A stretch of DNA of 64,000 nt, from positions 1,630,335-1,694,334 of the forward strand of contig CACVBU010001102.1 of NCBI GenBank assembly GCA_902728285.1, given 5' to 3'. Under the pieces are notes generated by a model, which saw only the letters and a program-made list of their open reading frames with translations, was not told where the DNA came from and did no database searches. The stretch is from Clytia hemisphaerica (Eukaryota > Cnidaria > Hydrozoa > Leptothecata > Clytiidae). Below, piece after piece: positions 1 through 11,464 of the stretch. Both the position numbers and the translations under genes were made by a program. Position 1 is the first letter of the stretch. Each line of letters begins with the position of its first letter.

Positions 1-22
1 AGACGAATTAAGGATATGTGAC

Positions 23-838
23 CAAGGACACTTGTATAGCGTAGCTGGACTGAGTACAACGGCTATTTCTCTTTCTCTTTTTAACACATGTCTGTCGTAG
101 CGAATCTGCGAACCCCGGTCAGCGGTTGAGAATATTTTTTTCAAATTAATTGAAATAATTAGTTGTTGCAAAGTTTATTATTTTTCATAAGGGACTCTTT
201 TTGCAAGATTTTATATTTGACTTTATCTTGAATGAAGATTTTTAAAATAAAATATAAGTTTGATCAATTTATAAGCCAAAAACCTTGAAAAAAGGGTCCT
301 TCGAAAAAGTTAAATTGTAAATTACGTAAGTTATTTCAAGTTATTTCAAATATTTTAAACAACTCTTAGAAGGTTGAAGTTGAAACTTTCATCAAAGTAC
401 CCAAATCTTATAATGGCTATAGCAAGATGTCGAACAAGGAACGGAATACATCATACTACAGCTGCTAAAAGCAAAATCTAAACATCATTCATGAGAAAGA
501 AAATTTTCTCTTTTTTAATCATTTGATTGTATAAAGGTGTGATAAAACTCATTATAAAGTAATTGTTCGATTGTTGTTTTCTTATTATTGCTATCATGTT
601 TAAAGGAATTTCATAAAATATCTTTTAGCAACAAACTTTCCGTGCAAATTCCATCTGTCTGACGATGGTTTTTCATTGTTAAGTACTTTTATTAAAAAGT
701 ATTTCTTATTGGTTGAAAACACATGAGGAACGACCTCTTATTGGTCAAAGAAAGACAATATCTATTATTACGACGACACACATGGTTCAAAGAAAATAAA
801 TTTGTGCTCAGTCCAGCTACGCTATACAAGTGTCCTTG
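23..838. mobile_element. Inverted-repeat DNA element, 816 bp, 7-bp target duplication
   Basis: The ends are inverted copies of about 32 bp beginning CAAGGACACTTGTATAGCG. The element is flanked by the direct repeat ATGTGAC at 16-22 and 839-845, which fits a 7-bp target-site duplication. The interior is AT-rich with no long open frame, so this is a non-autonomous element. The superfamily is not certain; 7-8 bp duplications occur in hAT and P-like elements. Confidence 0.8.
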
Positions 839-845
839 ATGTGAC

Positions 846-2192
846 GAAGTAGTGCTATGCACAGGGGGGGGGTCAATATAAAGTGATTTTCCCAAAAAGT
901 CTTATTCAGGAAAGTTTCATAAAATGGGAGTCATTATAAAATGCTACTTTTCCCGGGTCAACCCATGCCATGGGAGGGGAATTGAGTACCATTACTCTGA
1001 TAGAAGAGTGTGGGTAGATTAGACATACATTATGACGTGCCGTGGCACTCATAAATTTCAGCCTCGCGTGAGCATCGCTGTCCCAGTGTCGTTCGAGTGT
1101 CATGGTATACGCCATTGTTTTGGCAGCTCGCGTCTGTCAAGTCTGTCAGCGCCGTGATTTCTACTCCTTCGTGGTTAGGACCCATCCCGAATGCATTCGG
1201 AGTGCTCATATCTATCATATCTATCTAGAGTTCTTGGAAGGTAAAAAACCAACCACTACTAAACGTACATATCTTAGTTTTTTTTTCCTTTAAAACTAAT
1301 AAAGTTTATATGCTAAGAATATCAATATCATGAAAATTGACCACTAAACCTAAAAATACCATTCAAAATAATTCAGCTGGGAAAAAATTAAGGATTTACA
1401 TATTTTTTTACCATGAAAATATTTCAGAGAAATTCGTACTGTATGAAAAATCTTTTCGATTCGTACATGGTAATGTTTTTTGTCAGAATGAGATGATAAT
1501 TTTGAATGAATTTTTAGATTCAGATAGAAAAAAAAATCATAGTATATGTTTTTTTATAAGCGTTGCACTTATAGGATGTCTAGGCTCAGATATGGTAAAA
1601 ATTTATACCTTGAGCGAGCGTACGAAAAAAGTATTTTCTTCATTTTTGTCTATTTTTGGCTGGGATTTTACAGATTTTCGGAATTTCCCTGAAATTTTGT
1701 ATGGGATATAAGCATCCTGATAATCATTTTTTATCCTTGTCAAGCCCTCGACTAAGCATCATCTCCGAGTCTGTTTTCAAATTTTAGTATGTTTATAAAA
1801 AAACTGTTTAATACTGTTTTAATATTTTCCTAGATGAAAAATTGGTAGATTGTAAAGTTTTTCCTTCACAACTTATTAAACTATTCCTAGATTAGCGTAT
1901 ACCAACCCAATACACAGCGTAAATTTACATTCCTAAAGCAAAAATGTTGTGTTTTTGGGAAAGGTTTGAGTCAACCTTGCCCCCGTGTATTACTGCTTTT
2001 ATTACGTTACTGATGGACGCAAGAGAATACCTTGGAAATTCTAATTGTACATATAAAACCCTTTTGTGTTTACGTTTTATCTTTATTTTGTAGTGTAGTT
2101 TTTGTTAATAATAGCAACCTATAATATGCTAAAAAAAAAAAAAAAAAAAGAGAATACCTTGGTGTATTGTTTGGCGCTATAAGAAAGCTTAT
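846..2192. other. Intergenic stretch with a small GC-richer island
   Basis: No supported gene. The segment about 1030-1215 is richer in GC and CpG than its surroundings and ends with a donor-like GGAAG/GTAAAA, so it could be a promoter or untranslated first exon, but nothing proves transcription. The rest is AT-rich; a run of about 19 A lies at about 2131-2149. Confidence 0.4.
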
Positions 2193-2900
2193 GGGCTCTG
2201 ACCATAGTGAATTCTTAATATTTGCCACTTACAAAATATAAAGCTCTACTTGATGTAGCCCACAAAACTGTGGCATGTTATACATATTCGGTTAGGCCAA
2301 TTATCCGCGAGTCTGAAAATTTAAGAATCGCAATGAAAAAATTTGATAAAGAAGAAAATGAAGACTTTTGCGAAGAAGAGTATTTTAACTTTGAAAAAAC
2401 ATTTTGAAAAATATTTTGGGGTATACGGTGTATCTTTCATCGAACTAAAATTAATTTTTCAGAAAATCTTTCTAAAAGCTTATTTGCTTATTTGCTTCAA
2501 AATCTTGAAAATAGTGCTTTTTGACCAATTTCCAATTCCAATTTTTGATAGAAAAACAGCCATAACTTTTAATGCATTAATTTAGATTCTTTTTCTGAAA
2601 AATGTAAAACAGTTCAATTCTTTGCGGACAGTTTGAAAAAAACTTCGAAACAAAAAGGTTAATAGTTAATTACCCATTAAAAAACTTAGCACTTTTTATA
2701 AAATAAGGTTATGCAACATATTATCAACGTTTTTTTAAGTTTATAACGTCATTTTTGCAATTAAATTCTTAATTACTCTTAAGGGATTTGATTAAAAAGC
2801 AATTTATGAAGGCAATTCTTTGTTGAAAGTGTTAAAGAACCTAAAGCATAACTTTTATGTTCAAATACTATAATCAATTTGCCGACTATGGTCAGAGCCC
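2193..2900. mobile_element. Inverted-repeat element, about 708 bp
   Basis: The terminal inverted repeat GGGCTCTGACCATAGT lies at 2193-2208 and its complement at 2885-2900. The interior is AT-rich and non-coding. I see no clear target duplication, so the superfamily is unassigned. Confidence 0.6.
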
Positions 2901-2934
2901 TTAAGCATCAAGAAGGTGATATGGAAACGAATTT

Positions 2935-3034
2935 CCCAGCTGGCACACAACGTTGTTTTAACGTTCACCTGACGTTAAAAAAGGACGTTGTAAACGTTAT
3001 TTGAACGTTGAAACAACGTTGTGTGCCAGCTGGG
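2935..3034. repeat. About 100-bp palindromic element with CCCAGCTGGCACACAACG ends
   Basis: Near-perfect hairpin with ends CCCAGCTGGCACACAACG and internal AACGTT steps. The same family occurs at 52224-52321 and 53458-53555. Confidence 0.85.
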
Positions 3035-3141
3035 TTGGGTTTGATTAATTTATGATTATGATGAGGTAATTCTCTTGAATCTTTTTAAAAGTCGCTCCGT
3101 AATCTTTGACTTTCTCCAAAAATGTTGCATTGAATTGCTCA

Positions 3142-3387
3142 TACACGTTTTTTTTTATAAGAACGTCAAAAATTTTTGAAGCCTTCGGATGTTCTTAGTT
3201 TTTTGGATTTGAAGCCTAAAAATATTCTTAAAATGTTCTTATTTTCAGTATTTTTTGAGCATTTTGATGTAATTTCTTAAGAAATTTCATGTTTTTACGT
3301 CTCCAAAGCCTTAGTATGTTCTTAAATTTTTGGGCCTCGAAGCCTTATGTTCTTATATAGTTTGTTCTTATAAAAAGAAAACGTGTA
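3142..3387. repeat. Short inverted-repeat element with TACACGT ends
   Basis: The ends read TACACGTTTTT and the complement AAAACGTGTA. The interior repeats motifs such as ATGTTCTTA and GAAGCCT. Related copies lie at about 9302-9676 and about 53958-54208. Confidence 0.6.
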
Positions 3388-3590
3388 GCACTTAATTCAT
3401 AAATCTTTGTTGCACTGTTAATTCTGATTTCAAGATACCCTGGTACATTTTTCTTCTACAATAACGAACCTTCTAACTTTGGCGTACGAAAGAGTAATTT
3501 GGCTTTTTTTTACTCGAACCCAGTTCCTTAAGTTTGATATTTGTGCATTCTTATAGCGCTCACGAATCGATTGTATCACGTCCATCAGTC

Positions 3591-4138
3591 CCGGGAGTGG
3601 GTACTAGGTTTGCGAGATGATGGGTATATACGATTGATCCAAGCCAGAGTTCGGAATTGACGCTACAATCAGGGACAAAATACTTGGCACAAAAGGGAAA
3701 TTCACCGGGGTGTTTTGAAACCACAATCGATTTGTAAGTGCTCTAAAGTAGGTTCGAAGGGTATAGTTTTAACTCTGAGTTTTAACGCTAGACTTAAGAC
3801 TTAGGACCTTAGGATCTGAGGATCCAAAAGTTTAAAAATGGTCCAATAGGGCTTGAAATATAGCCTAGAAACCAATAAATCCCTCCCAGATCGAAATAAT
3901 CGATAAAATCAAGTTGAGGGCCTGAAATTGACCTTCTCGCTCGAACTTCAATTTTCGAAAAATGGTAAATTAGCCAAAAGTGCAAATATATTATGGCACG
4001 GATTGTAGCTAGAGAGACTGAACTTTGAAGATTTTGTCCTTTTTTTTAGGGGTACTTTCGAGGGTGCGAAAAAAGGTTCCCTCATGCTTTATGGCCCGCA
4101 AGTACCCGGCACATCTCCCTCTAAGTCTCCCCCTCCCC
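3591..4138. mobile_element. G-rich-ended MITE interrupted by another MITE
   Basis: The left part (GGGTACTAGGTTTGCGAGAT) and right part (GTACCCGGCAC followed by C-rich sequence) match the uninterrupted relative at about 45488-45836. The TA-flanked MITE at 3664-4008 lies between them. G-rich-ended relatives elsewhere (47334-47662) show 8-bp duplications, so this is probably hAT-like. Confidence 0.6.
3664..4008. mobile_element. TA-flanked MITE, about 345 bp, nested
   Basis: The ends read TACAATC and GATTGTA, with shared internal segments such as GACTTAAGACTTAGGACCTT. Further copies, whole or partial, lie at about 16385-16570, 57583-57926, 60055-60385 and 61822-62160. The TA flanks suggest a Tc1/mariner-type non-autonomous family. 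Confidence 0.65.
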
Positions 4139-6235
4139 TAGGCCATCAGTAAAATCAAAAAGTGGTGCAACTACCCGGAACTTAACTGAACTTATCGGCC
4201 AACGGGGACGTGCAGCTGGAGTTTGAAAAATGGACCCTGTCAGATGAGAATATTTGGTAATTTTGGGACCCTGTCAGAATGAAAAGGGGCCAAAATGACT
4301 AAAAGTAGACGAAAAATTAAAAAAAAAATTCTAATTTCCACTCTGAAAATTGTCAAAAACTACAAAAAGTCATAAAAAATCGACACTGTCAAATACAAAA
4401 AAATTAAAGTAAATTTGAGACTCCTTCAGCGGGGCACGTCAAAATTTTGACTAAGTGAAGTGCCCCTCCCCCTACCCTGAGTATCAGAGGCCAAGTTTTC
4501 AAAGAGAAAGTATTATATTGGGATCTATCAATAGAAGAATAGCTACTGTAAAGCTGTTTTTTTTCGAGTGCAGTTGCTGAAATTCAGAAGTTCTGCTGTG
4601 CTGCTAGTGGTAGACAAAAATATTTAGCTGGATATTTTGTTGTGGTCTTTGGAGAGTGAATACTTCTAATGACACACATAGCCCCGATGCAAATGTTTCA
4701 CTCGATCCAAATACTCAAAATTTATTTTAGACCTGGAGGAGTCGGAGAGGAAATGTTTTGGATTCGATTGCAAACTTATGACGCTACAGTACAGTTTGCG
4801 ATGAAAAAGTTACAATATTTACTTCCAATGATAATGATCCATTCTTGGCTTGTTTGCTGTTTTTGTCAGGAACGATGAAGTCTTGCAGAAAATGATAAGT
4901 CGTTTAATATTTTAGAATTACAGCTGGCATGAATGAATAAAATCGCCCAGCTTTTTTTATCCCAAATGGAATGGAGCTTTTCTCCGTTTGAAGAAATTCT
5001 ATGGGCGCTATTCCTAGGGAATAAAACACTCAATTTATGTGCCATAATAGGGTATTTACTTTTTCTGAAGTTAAGAAAAACTACCAGAGAGTTTGTTTTG
5101 CGATAGTTGTTTCAATTTGACTTCATCTATTAAGACAATGTGAAGCGTGACGCTGCAGATCAAATCTGTGTTTTAACTGAACTCGCCAACCTTTAAAAGG
5201 TGCAGTCTGTTTATCGCAACAACTAATGCTAAATTCAAAATCCAATGAGTGTGTTCCATCTTGCTTCATAATAAAATTGTTTCTTTGAACTTTTGCTGTT
5301 CATTTTTGAAAATGAAAATAGGCACAGTTCACTCGCCATCCTTGAAAGATAATCTGAAGATATTTTTTATGAAAGGAGGAGTATAAAACTATAAAAAAGT
5401 TTCCTCGTTTGTAGTTTAAAAGAGCCTGGTATCTCGGGGTCTTTTGTCTTCATCATAAAGTATGAAAATGTTATCAGAAGGTACTGAAAAATTTCCCTCG
5501 CAAATCTGACCCGTACGCGAGTTAGGTACAGTTGCAAGGAAAATCTATTTGAGTTAGCAAGCTATCGCAAAGTTCCCTACTGAAATAATCGTTCCGCCTT
5601 TCATTTCTCACGATTTTTCTGAACATGAACTTCATGTTCTGAAAAACCAAATCAGACATGATCTGCAACCTCCTCTAAGCCAAACGAAGCCAAACGGTGA
5701 AATATATCTACTTTGCGAGCGTATTTTACAAGATCTTGTATTTAAAAAAAAACTTCGCCTTCACAGCTCGAATTTGTTCGCGCTGTGATACTCACGGTAT
5801 CCCCCCCCCGCCGGGTGTAAGTGCTTCTGGTTACGAGATTGTTGATTCTTTCGGGTAAAAGTTCATGGGACTAGGTTTACCTGATGGCGGGTATGGGCCG
5901 CCCAACTTTTGGTGGTCGGGAAAAAATGGGTGCAAAAACAGAGCCTTAGTGGGACTTAAATGGAGCTTAAATGGAAAAAAACCCGAAATTTTTGTGAGTT
6001 TATGAATTTTGTGATCCTGCCTTATTGGGACTACTTTTTTTTGAGGGTCACGATATGGAATGTCGTTTTTACAACTCCTAGGGGAGCTGGAGTTAGATTA
6101 TGTGAATTTTACGACGCTTACTTGGGACGAGGGGTAAATCACTCGAAAGATTATCGTACACCTCTACAAAAAAGTCAAAAAAAAGTAAAAAAAAAAATCC
6201 AAAAGTCAAAGAAAAAGTCAAATAAAAGTAAAACA
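4139..6235. other. Non-coding AT-rich stretch
   Basis: I see no supported exon. The stretch contains low-complexity AAAAGTC runs at about 6170-6235 and a C-run followed by CCGCCGGG at about 5800. Short open frames here lack splice context or recognisable domains. Confidence 0.5.
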
Positions 6236-6448
6236 AGAAGCCTGTTGGCTTGAAGGCCCAGCGAAAAGTAACGTGTTGATAAAGAGCGTGCAAAACAGCA
6301 AATGACCCTGTTAACATGGATCAAAGTGAAGACAGGGAAAATTTTTCCAAAATCACCGCTGTACTTCTCATTAGTTAGACGCTTGAAATTTTATTGAATG
6401 GTCTCCTACCAACCGGCGCAGGTTCACCCGGTTGAATACTCTCAGGTA

Positions 6449-6679
6449 TCGTGAGATTGGGTAACTTGCATCAGTGGAGGCTAAAATAACATGCATAACA
6501 TGCATAGCCCTCAAATGAAAGACCTGGCTGGTCACTAAAATACAACTATGCAGCTCCGCTCGCAGCTCTACTCTACCATTTTTGTTTTGATTTAATTTTG
6601 TATTTTATAATGACCAGCCAGGTCTTTCATTTGAGGGCTATGCATGTTAGCCTCCACTGATGCAAGTTACCCAATCTCA
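6449..6679. repeat. Fold-back inverted repeat
   Basis: The arms begin TGAGATTGGGTAACTTGCAT and are complementary over roughly 80 bp, including the TGAAAGACCTGGCTGGTCA block. A slightly shortened copy lies at about 20505-20717 inside the paralogous repeat. Confidence 0.7.
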
Positions 6680-6690
6680 GGGGGGTGGAA

Positions 6691-6873
6691 TAAACCTTTT
6701 TTCAAAGAGGCCACCCTGTTGAATAATTATGTAGTCCAGCAGAAAAACAATGATAAAACCATTTATAATTATTACAATATGCACGATACAGTAATTATGC
6801 ATGGCTCTATCATTGTTTTTATGGCTGGACTACATAATTATTCAACAGGACGTCCTCTTTGAAAAAAGGTCTA
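6691..6873. mobile_element. Palindromic TAGACC-ended element, copy 1
   Basis: A palindrome of about 185 bp with ends TAGACCTTTTTTCAAAGAGG and the complement, and a core containing ATGTAGTCCAGC and CATTGTTTTT. TA flanks are seen in several copies (20729-20917, 40019-40203, 40455-41249; left half at 13306-13405). Non-coding. Confidence 0.75.
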
Positions 6874-6998
6874 TAAAAATGTCCTAGGTGGAAAATTTCC
6901 ATAACTTATGTGCGCCCATAGAAAAATATTTTAAAAAACCCGCAAATATATAGTGAGTGGGCGCTTTTTAACCAATTAGGTGCACTCACATATTCAGG

Positions 6999-7604
6999 CA
7001 GTTACATCAATATGCCTTCTTACCTGTCTTTAAAAATATAAATAAAAGTAATCACGGAAAAGGACGCGAAAAAAAAAGACATAAGTGTGAGAACAGAGTA
7101 ATCAAACTCGTTAGAAAAAGTACCATTAGAAGTCATAAAAAATCAACCTGAATAAATGCAATCGAAATTCCAGAGAACTTCATAATTCCCCAAACAACAT
7201 TACATTACTATGTCAAACTCCCATCACATAAATTTTACAATTACGTCAGAGTAGACTACGCTCGCCACCGAAGAGGTTTATTTGGAAAGGGTAATTATAT
7301 TTTATTGTTCGCTTCTTTTTTAAAGATTTGCCAAGTTGGAAAAGTATGAATTTCTTTGTACATATTTTACCTACCCCAAATATTTGGGACGCTGAGTTTT
7401 AAACGAATGGTCAAGTTGAAACGAACGATAAATGTATCAAGGTCTGTTTTATTTACCCCCTGGTGACTTAACAAAAGAGACTTAACTCGATGTTACAATC
7501 CAATTATTGAAAGTTTGTCTCGGCCTTTTTATAATGAGCGAGACATACGTTCTCTGATTACGCAATTTTCATATCAACATTTTCGAGGCATTTTGATGTA
7601 ACTG
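6999..7604. mobile_element. 606-bp DNA transposon, 5-bp target duplication, empty site known
   Basis: Inverted ends CAGTTACATCAATATGCC and GGCATTTTGATGTAACTG. The direct repeat TCAGG at 6994-6998 and 7605-7609 flanks it. The paralogous repeat at about 21040 has a single TCAGG and no insert, which is the empty site. A second copy is at 40617-41220, flanked by ACAGG. Non-coding, so non-autonomous. Confidence 0.85.
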
Positions 7605-8910
7605 TCAGGGAGATATATCCCTGCAGGCATGTTAGTTGGACCAGACAGTAAACCAGAAAAATAATCTTTAAAAAACTAGACGATAAAATAGTTTACGGTC
7701 TGTATATCAAGGCTAATAAAATTCATGAGATTTAATGTGAGTTAACAGTTAATGTGAGTGATAGATCCAGAAATGACCATTTTCACTGTTCATGCATTGT
7801 AACCATGAAAAATGTTTCAATCTAGTTCAAATTTACCCATGAGCTGCATTTTAGCGTCAATTAACAGATTCCAGAATCAGTGTATACTTTAAATAATTAT
7901 GTGAGTCGAGTTTGAAAAATCAAGCCACCGATCGTTTAATGCGACAGATCCAGAAATGACCATTTTATTTAATATATGTGTAGAATCATGAAAAAAGTCC
8001 CAATCTTGTTCAAATTTACACATGAGCTGCATTTTAGTCTCCATTAACATGATTCCATAATCAGCTTATTTGAAATAATTCTGTGTCGAGTTTGACAAAT
8101 CAAGCCACCAATCGTCAAACGAGACAGATCCAGAAATAACCATTTTCATGCGTAGCATCATGGAAAAAGTTCCAATATTGTTCCAATTTACACATGGGCT
8201 CCATTTTAGTGTACCAAATTCCAGAATCAGTTTACTTGAAATAATTATGTGTTGAGTTTGAAAATCATACGACGTCCCACCACTGCTGACCACCGTTGTT
8301 TCTCTTGTTGTTATAAACAGCCTGAACAGCGACATATCCAGAAGTGACTGTTTTCTTATGTAGCATCAAGAAAAAAGTTCCAATCTTATTCAGTTTTACA
8401 CATCAGCTGCATTTCAGTTTATTTATTTCTATATCAGAAGCCATTATTTCCTAAAAATTTATATCTATAAAGTCTTTTTGAAAACAAGAAACTAAAAATG
8501 AAAGTGATTTATGGTAGAATTTTCACTCATAAAACTTTATGAAAACTTGAGCAAAGACTATAAGGTATGGCAGAATGTTGAAAAAAGGTTTATAAAGAAA
8601 AATAATTACAAAATTTCTTTGGTTTGAAAGTCTCTTGACCACTAAAGCAAAGAAAATGTTCAAGAAAGTATGAATCAACCTCCTCGCTTCGACTGCCATC
8701 TTGTTTTGTTTTGAAAATTGTTTTGAAGGAGCGCGGAATCAGAAAATATATCTTTTATAGCCAGTATCCGACTTTAGCAAGCTTTTCCCTCTCCAGACGG
8801 CAAAATTAAAAAGTGTATTACTGGTTTTAAGCGCCGTTTCTACCAAAACGGACAGACAGATACACGGACGGAAAAGTGCTAATGAAAGGCCCTATTGCTA
8901 GCGCTGGGCC

Positions 8911-10847
8911 AAAAAAAGTATTGAAAAAGTCAAATAAAAGTAAAAAAAAAAGTCTTGAAAAAGTCAAAAAGTTTCTTGAATGGGCGGATGGGTGAAGCAA
9001 AATTTAAATGGGCGGTTGGCGTTTGTTTGAGGACAGATTTGGGCGGAAATGTTGGGTGCCCGAAGGCGGTTAGCGTTTTTGTCGGAAAAAAGTCAAGATG
9101 AAAGTTTGAAAAAAGTCAAAAAAAAGTCAAAAAGTCAAATGAAAATTCAAAATCAAAAATCAAAAACTCAAAAAGTATCGTAACCTTTTTCAAGTGATTT
9201 ACTACCCCTCGACTTGGGATATTGAAGATCCAAAGAAGGGACCCCTTAAAGGCGGCACAAACCCCTAGGGCCCTTGGCCCTATTCACCATATCTCTATGC
9301 TATACACGTTTGTTTTTATTAGAACACCTAAAATTTGGCTGAGCAGCCAGGATGGGCTTATTTTCTTAGCAATTTTCAGCCTAAAATGTTCTTAAATGCG
9401 TTTTTTCAGACTCCTCTAAATCGACAATATCATGCAAAATACAAAAAATAAAGAGCACTTAATAAAATTGGTAAAATTTGGACATTATTTGACTCTTGAT
9501 TTTAGAAAATCCATCCCTAAGTTCAGTTAGAACTGCTCGAAAAGAGGAAAAACTGTAGTTTCTTGTCATTTTTTTCCAAACTGAGGCTGGGCATGTTCTT
9601 ACGATGTTCTTAATTTTTCGACGAATTTCAGCCTCAATGTTCTTATAAACTAGGTTCTAATAAAAAAAATCGTGTGTGTGTATGTATGTGTGTGGTGGTG
9701 GTATGCGCAGAATGGATGATCGATCTGTTACAAGATTAATCTGAACATATCAGATTTATGGTCGTGTTAAACATAAATATTAAATCACCATGGAGCGAGA
9801 AACAAAAAAATTACGTCACTCAAAATGGGAAATTCCCTTCCTTTTTTTTTGCTGAGCTCAGGGAAATTCCATGCATATTTCTCCGAATAGAAATAATGAT
9901 TTATATGATAGCCTTTGAGAAGACCACTTCTCTCTACTACGGAGTCTGCAAATCTCACAGAAAATGTCCGTTCTGTAAAGCTTTCTCAAGCAGTCTTTTT
10001 TTTAAATCTCTGAGTTTCAAATTACAGACTTTAAACTTCGGATTTGATGAAAAAAGTAAGATCTATAGTCTATGGTAATATGGGAGATGTGTAAACAAAA
10101 AAAATTTGAGTGGGAAGTGAGATTTTGCTTACTTTTCAGTATTTTTAAGTTGAGTTTTTGCAAGTTTACCAAGTTAAATCATAAAAAGCTTTCCAGAGAA
10201 AGGCGTGATCATACCTCACATAACTTCTAACAGAAAGATAGCACAACAAACTTCAAAGGCAAATCAACCAAGAACTTCCAAAAAATGGGTAAGTTTCCCA
10301 GCAGACAGCCAGAGAGTTTGCAGTTTTACAGAATTTCAATATTTGATTGACAAATTATTTTTTCTCTTTTACTTTACTGTAGCCCAAGAAAGTTTTCCAA
10401 CTGGTGATTTGCCACAAGAGTTTTAATAACTTCTTTCGATCAAGGCCAAGCCCAATTTGATTGTTTGGTTTATTAGAAGCTTTTAAAAATGGGTTGGTCG
10501 GTCGGTGCGGTCAGTTTGGTCAGTAGCTACAACTGGAACCTTTTTTCATTTTCCCACCAAAAACCTCAATTCTTGAAATTCCTTGATCAATACACCGTTT
10601 AACAGTGTCGACTGCGCACGCGCACGCGTACAATGAACAATTTTCCATTGTTTTGATTTTGGCAACCACGAGAAGAAACTTCACTCTCCCCCCGTAAAAA
10701 ATGGTAGGTAAACATCCAGTTCTCATAAGAAAACCCCAGCAGATAAATGGTAGGTAAAGAACTCCTTTTAATTGTAACTTCTTTTCCTCTAAATGAATTT
10801 TTGTGAAATTTTCAGGAGAGATATACTGTACATAAAATTGTCATTAA
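8911..10847. other. Non-coding stretch with low-complexity and MITE remains
   Basis: Low-complexity AAAAAGTCAAA runs occupy about 8925-9180. A TACACGT-type MITE lies at about 9302-9676, followed by a (TG)n microsatellite at about 9671-9705. An ATGG/GTAAGT donor-like site occurs near 10287, but no exon can be supported. Confidence 0.45.
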
Positions 10848-11460
10848 CCCTTTAAGTGCCGATGTCGTATATATACGACATGGGCTATATAGGAGGGCGA
10901 AGCCCTCCTGTAATGCCCAGTTTGAGTTAGAAATCGTTATTTTTGGTCGAACTCGTAGGAATTAGATTGTCCTTTATGGTCAAGCAAAAAAAAATTCAAA
11001 AGTGAGTCTTTCCAGCGAAATTTTAAGCAAAAAAGTCAAAAAAATGCAAAAAATTGACAAAAATTCACTTTTTTGAGATTCTGACCGTTTTTTGACTATT
11101 TTTGGTCAACCAGTGATCCAAGAACCTCCAAATTTGGCCCTGTTTTACTTTATTCTGTCTTCTAGTGAATTGATTTGAAATTTTACCACTGGGCACCTTT
11201 TCATCAGTTCAGTCAGGTCCGCGCAGCGGGCCTGACTGCTTTAATTCCCTAACCTACCCCCCCTTGGCCGCCGCCCACCACGCCCTTCCTAAATCGGGCG
11301 GCGCCGAAGGCGCCCAAAAGAAAGAAGAGACTCTAAGCTATCCAACGAGCTATATACGAGCTTCTAATTCCTTCTAGATCAGGAGATATAAGCCCTTAAA
11401 GTTTGAACTAGCGATTTTTTTAAAAAAAACTTAGAAAAAAGGACCCTGGCACTCAAAGGG
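10848..11460. mobile_element. TTAA-flanked piggyBac-like MITE
   Basis: TTAA lies on both sides (10844-10847 and 11461-11464). The inverted ends read CCCTTTAAGTGCC and GGCACTCAAAGGG. TTAA duplication and CCC-starting ends are characteristic of piggyBac. The 613-bp interior is non-coding and contains the self-complementary ATGTCGTATATATACGACAT near the left end. Confidence 0.8.
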
Positions 11461-11464
11461 TTAA

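Larger units (their letters stand above)
6236..8910. mobile_element. Composite repeat, copy 1 (paralogue of 20277-22337)
   Basis: About 2.05 kb matches the second copy almost throughout, once the extra 606-bp insertion at 6999-7604 is set aside. The outer edges carry GGCCCAGCG near 6255 and CGCTGGGCC at about 8902-8910 as inverted ends. Inside are a fold-back at about 6449-6679, a second fold-back at 6691-6873, and about four tandem units of roughly 185 bp containing CAGATCCAGAAATGACC at about 7760-8400. No long coding frame. Confidence 0.75.

Noticed and set aside
1337..1711. 124-codon plus-strand frame
   Set aside because: AT-rich, Lys/Phe/Ile-dominated with no recognisable domain; consistent with chance in this composition.
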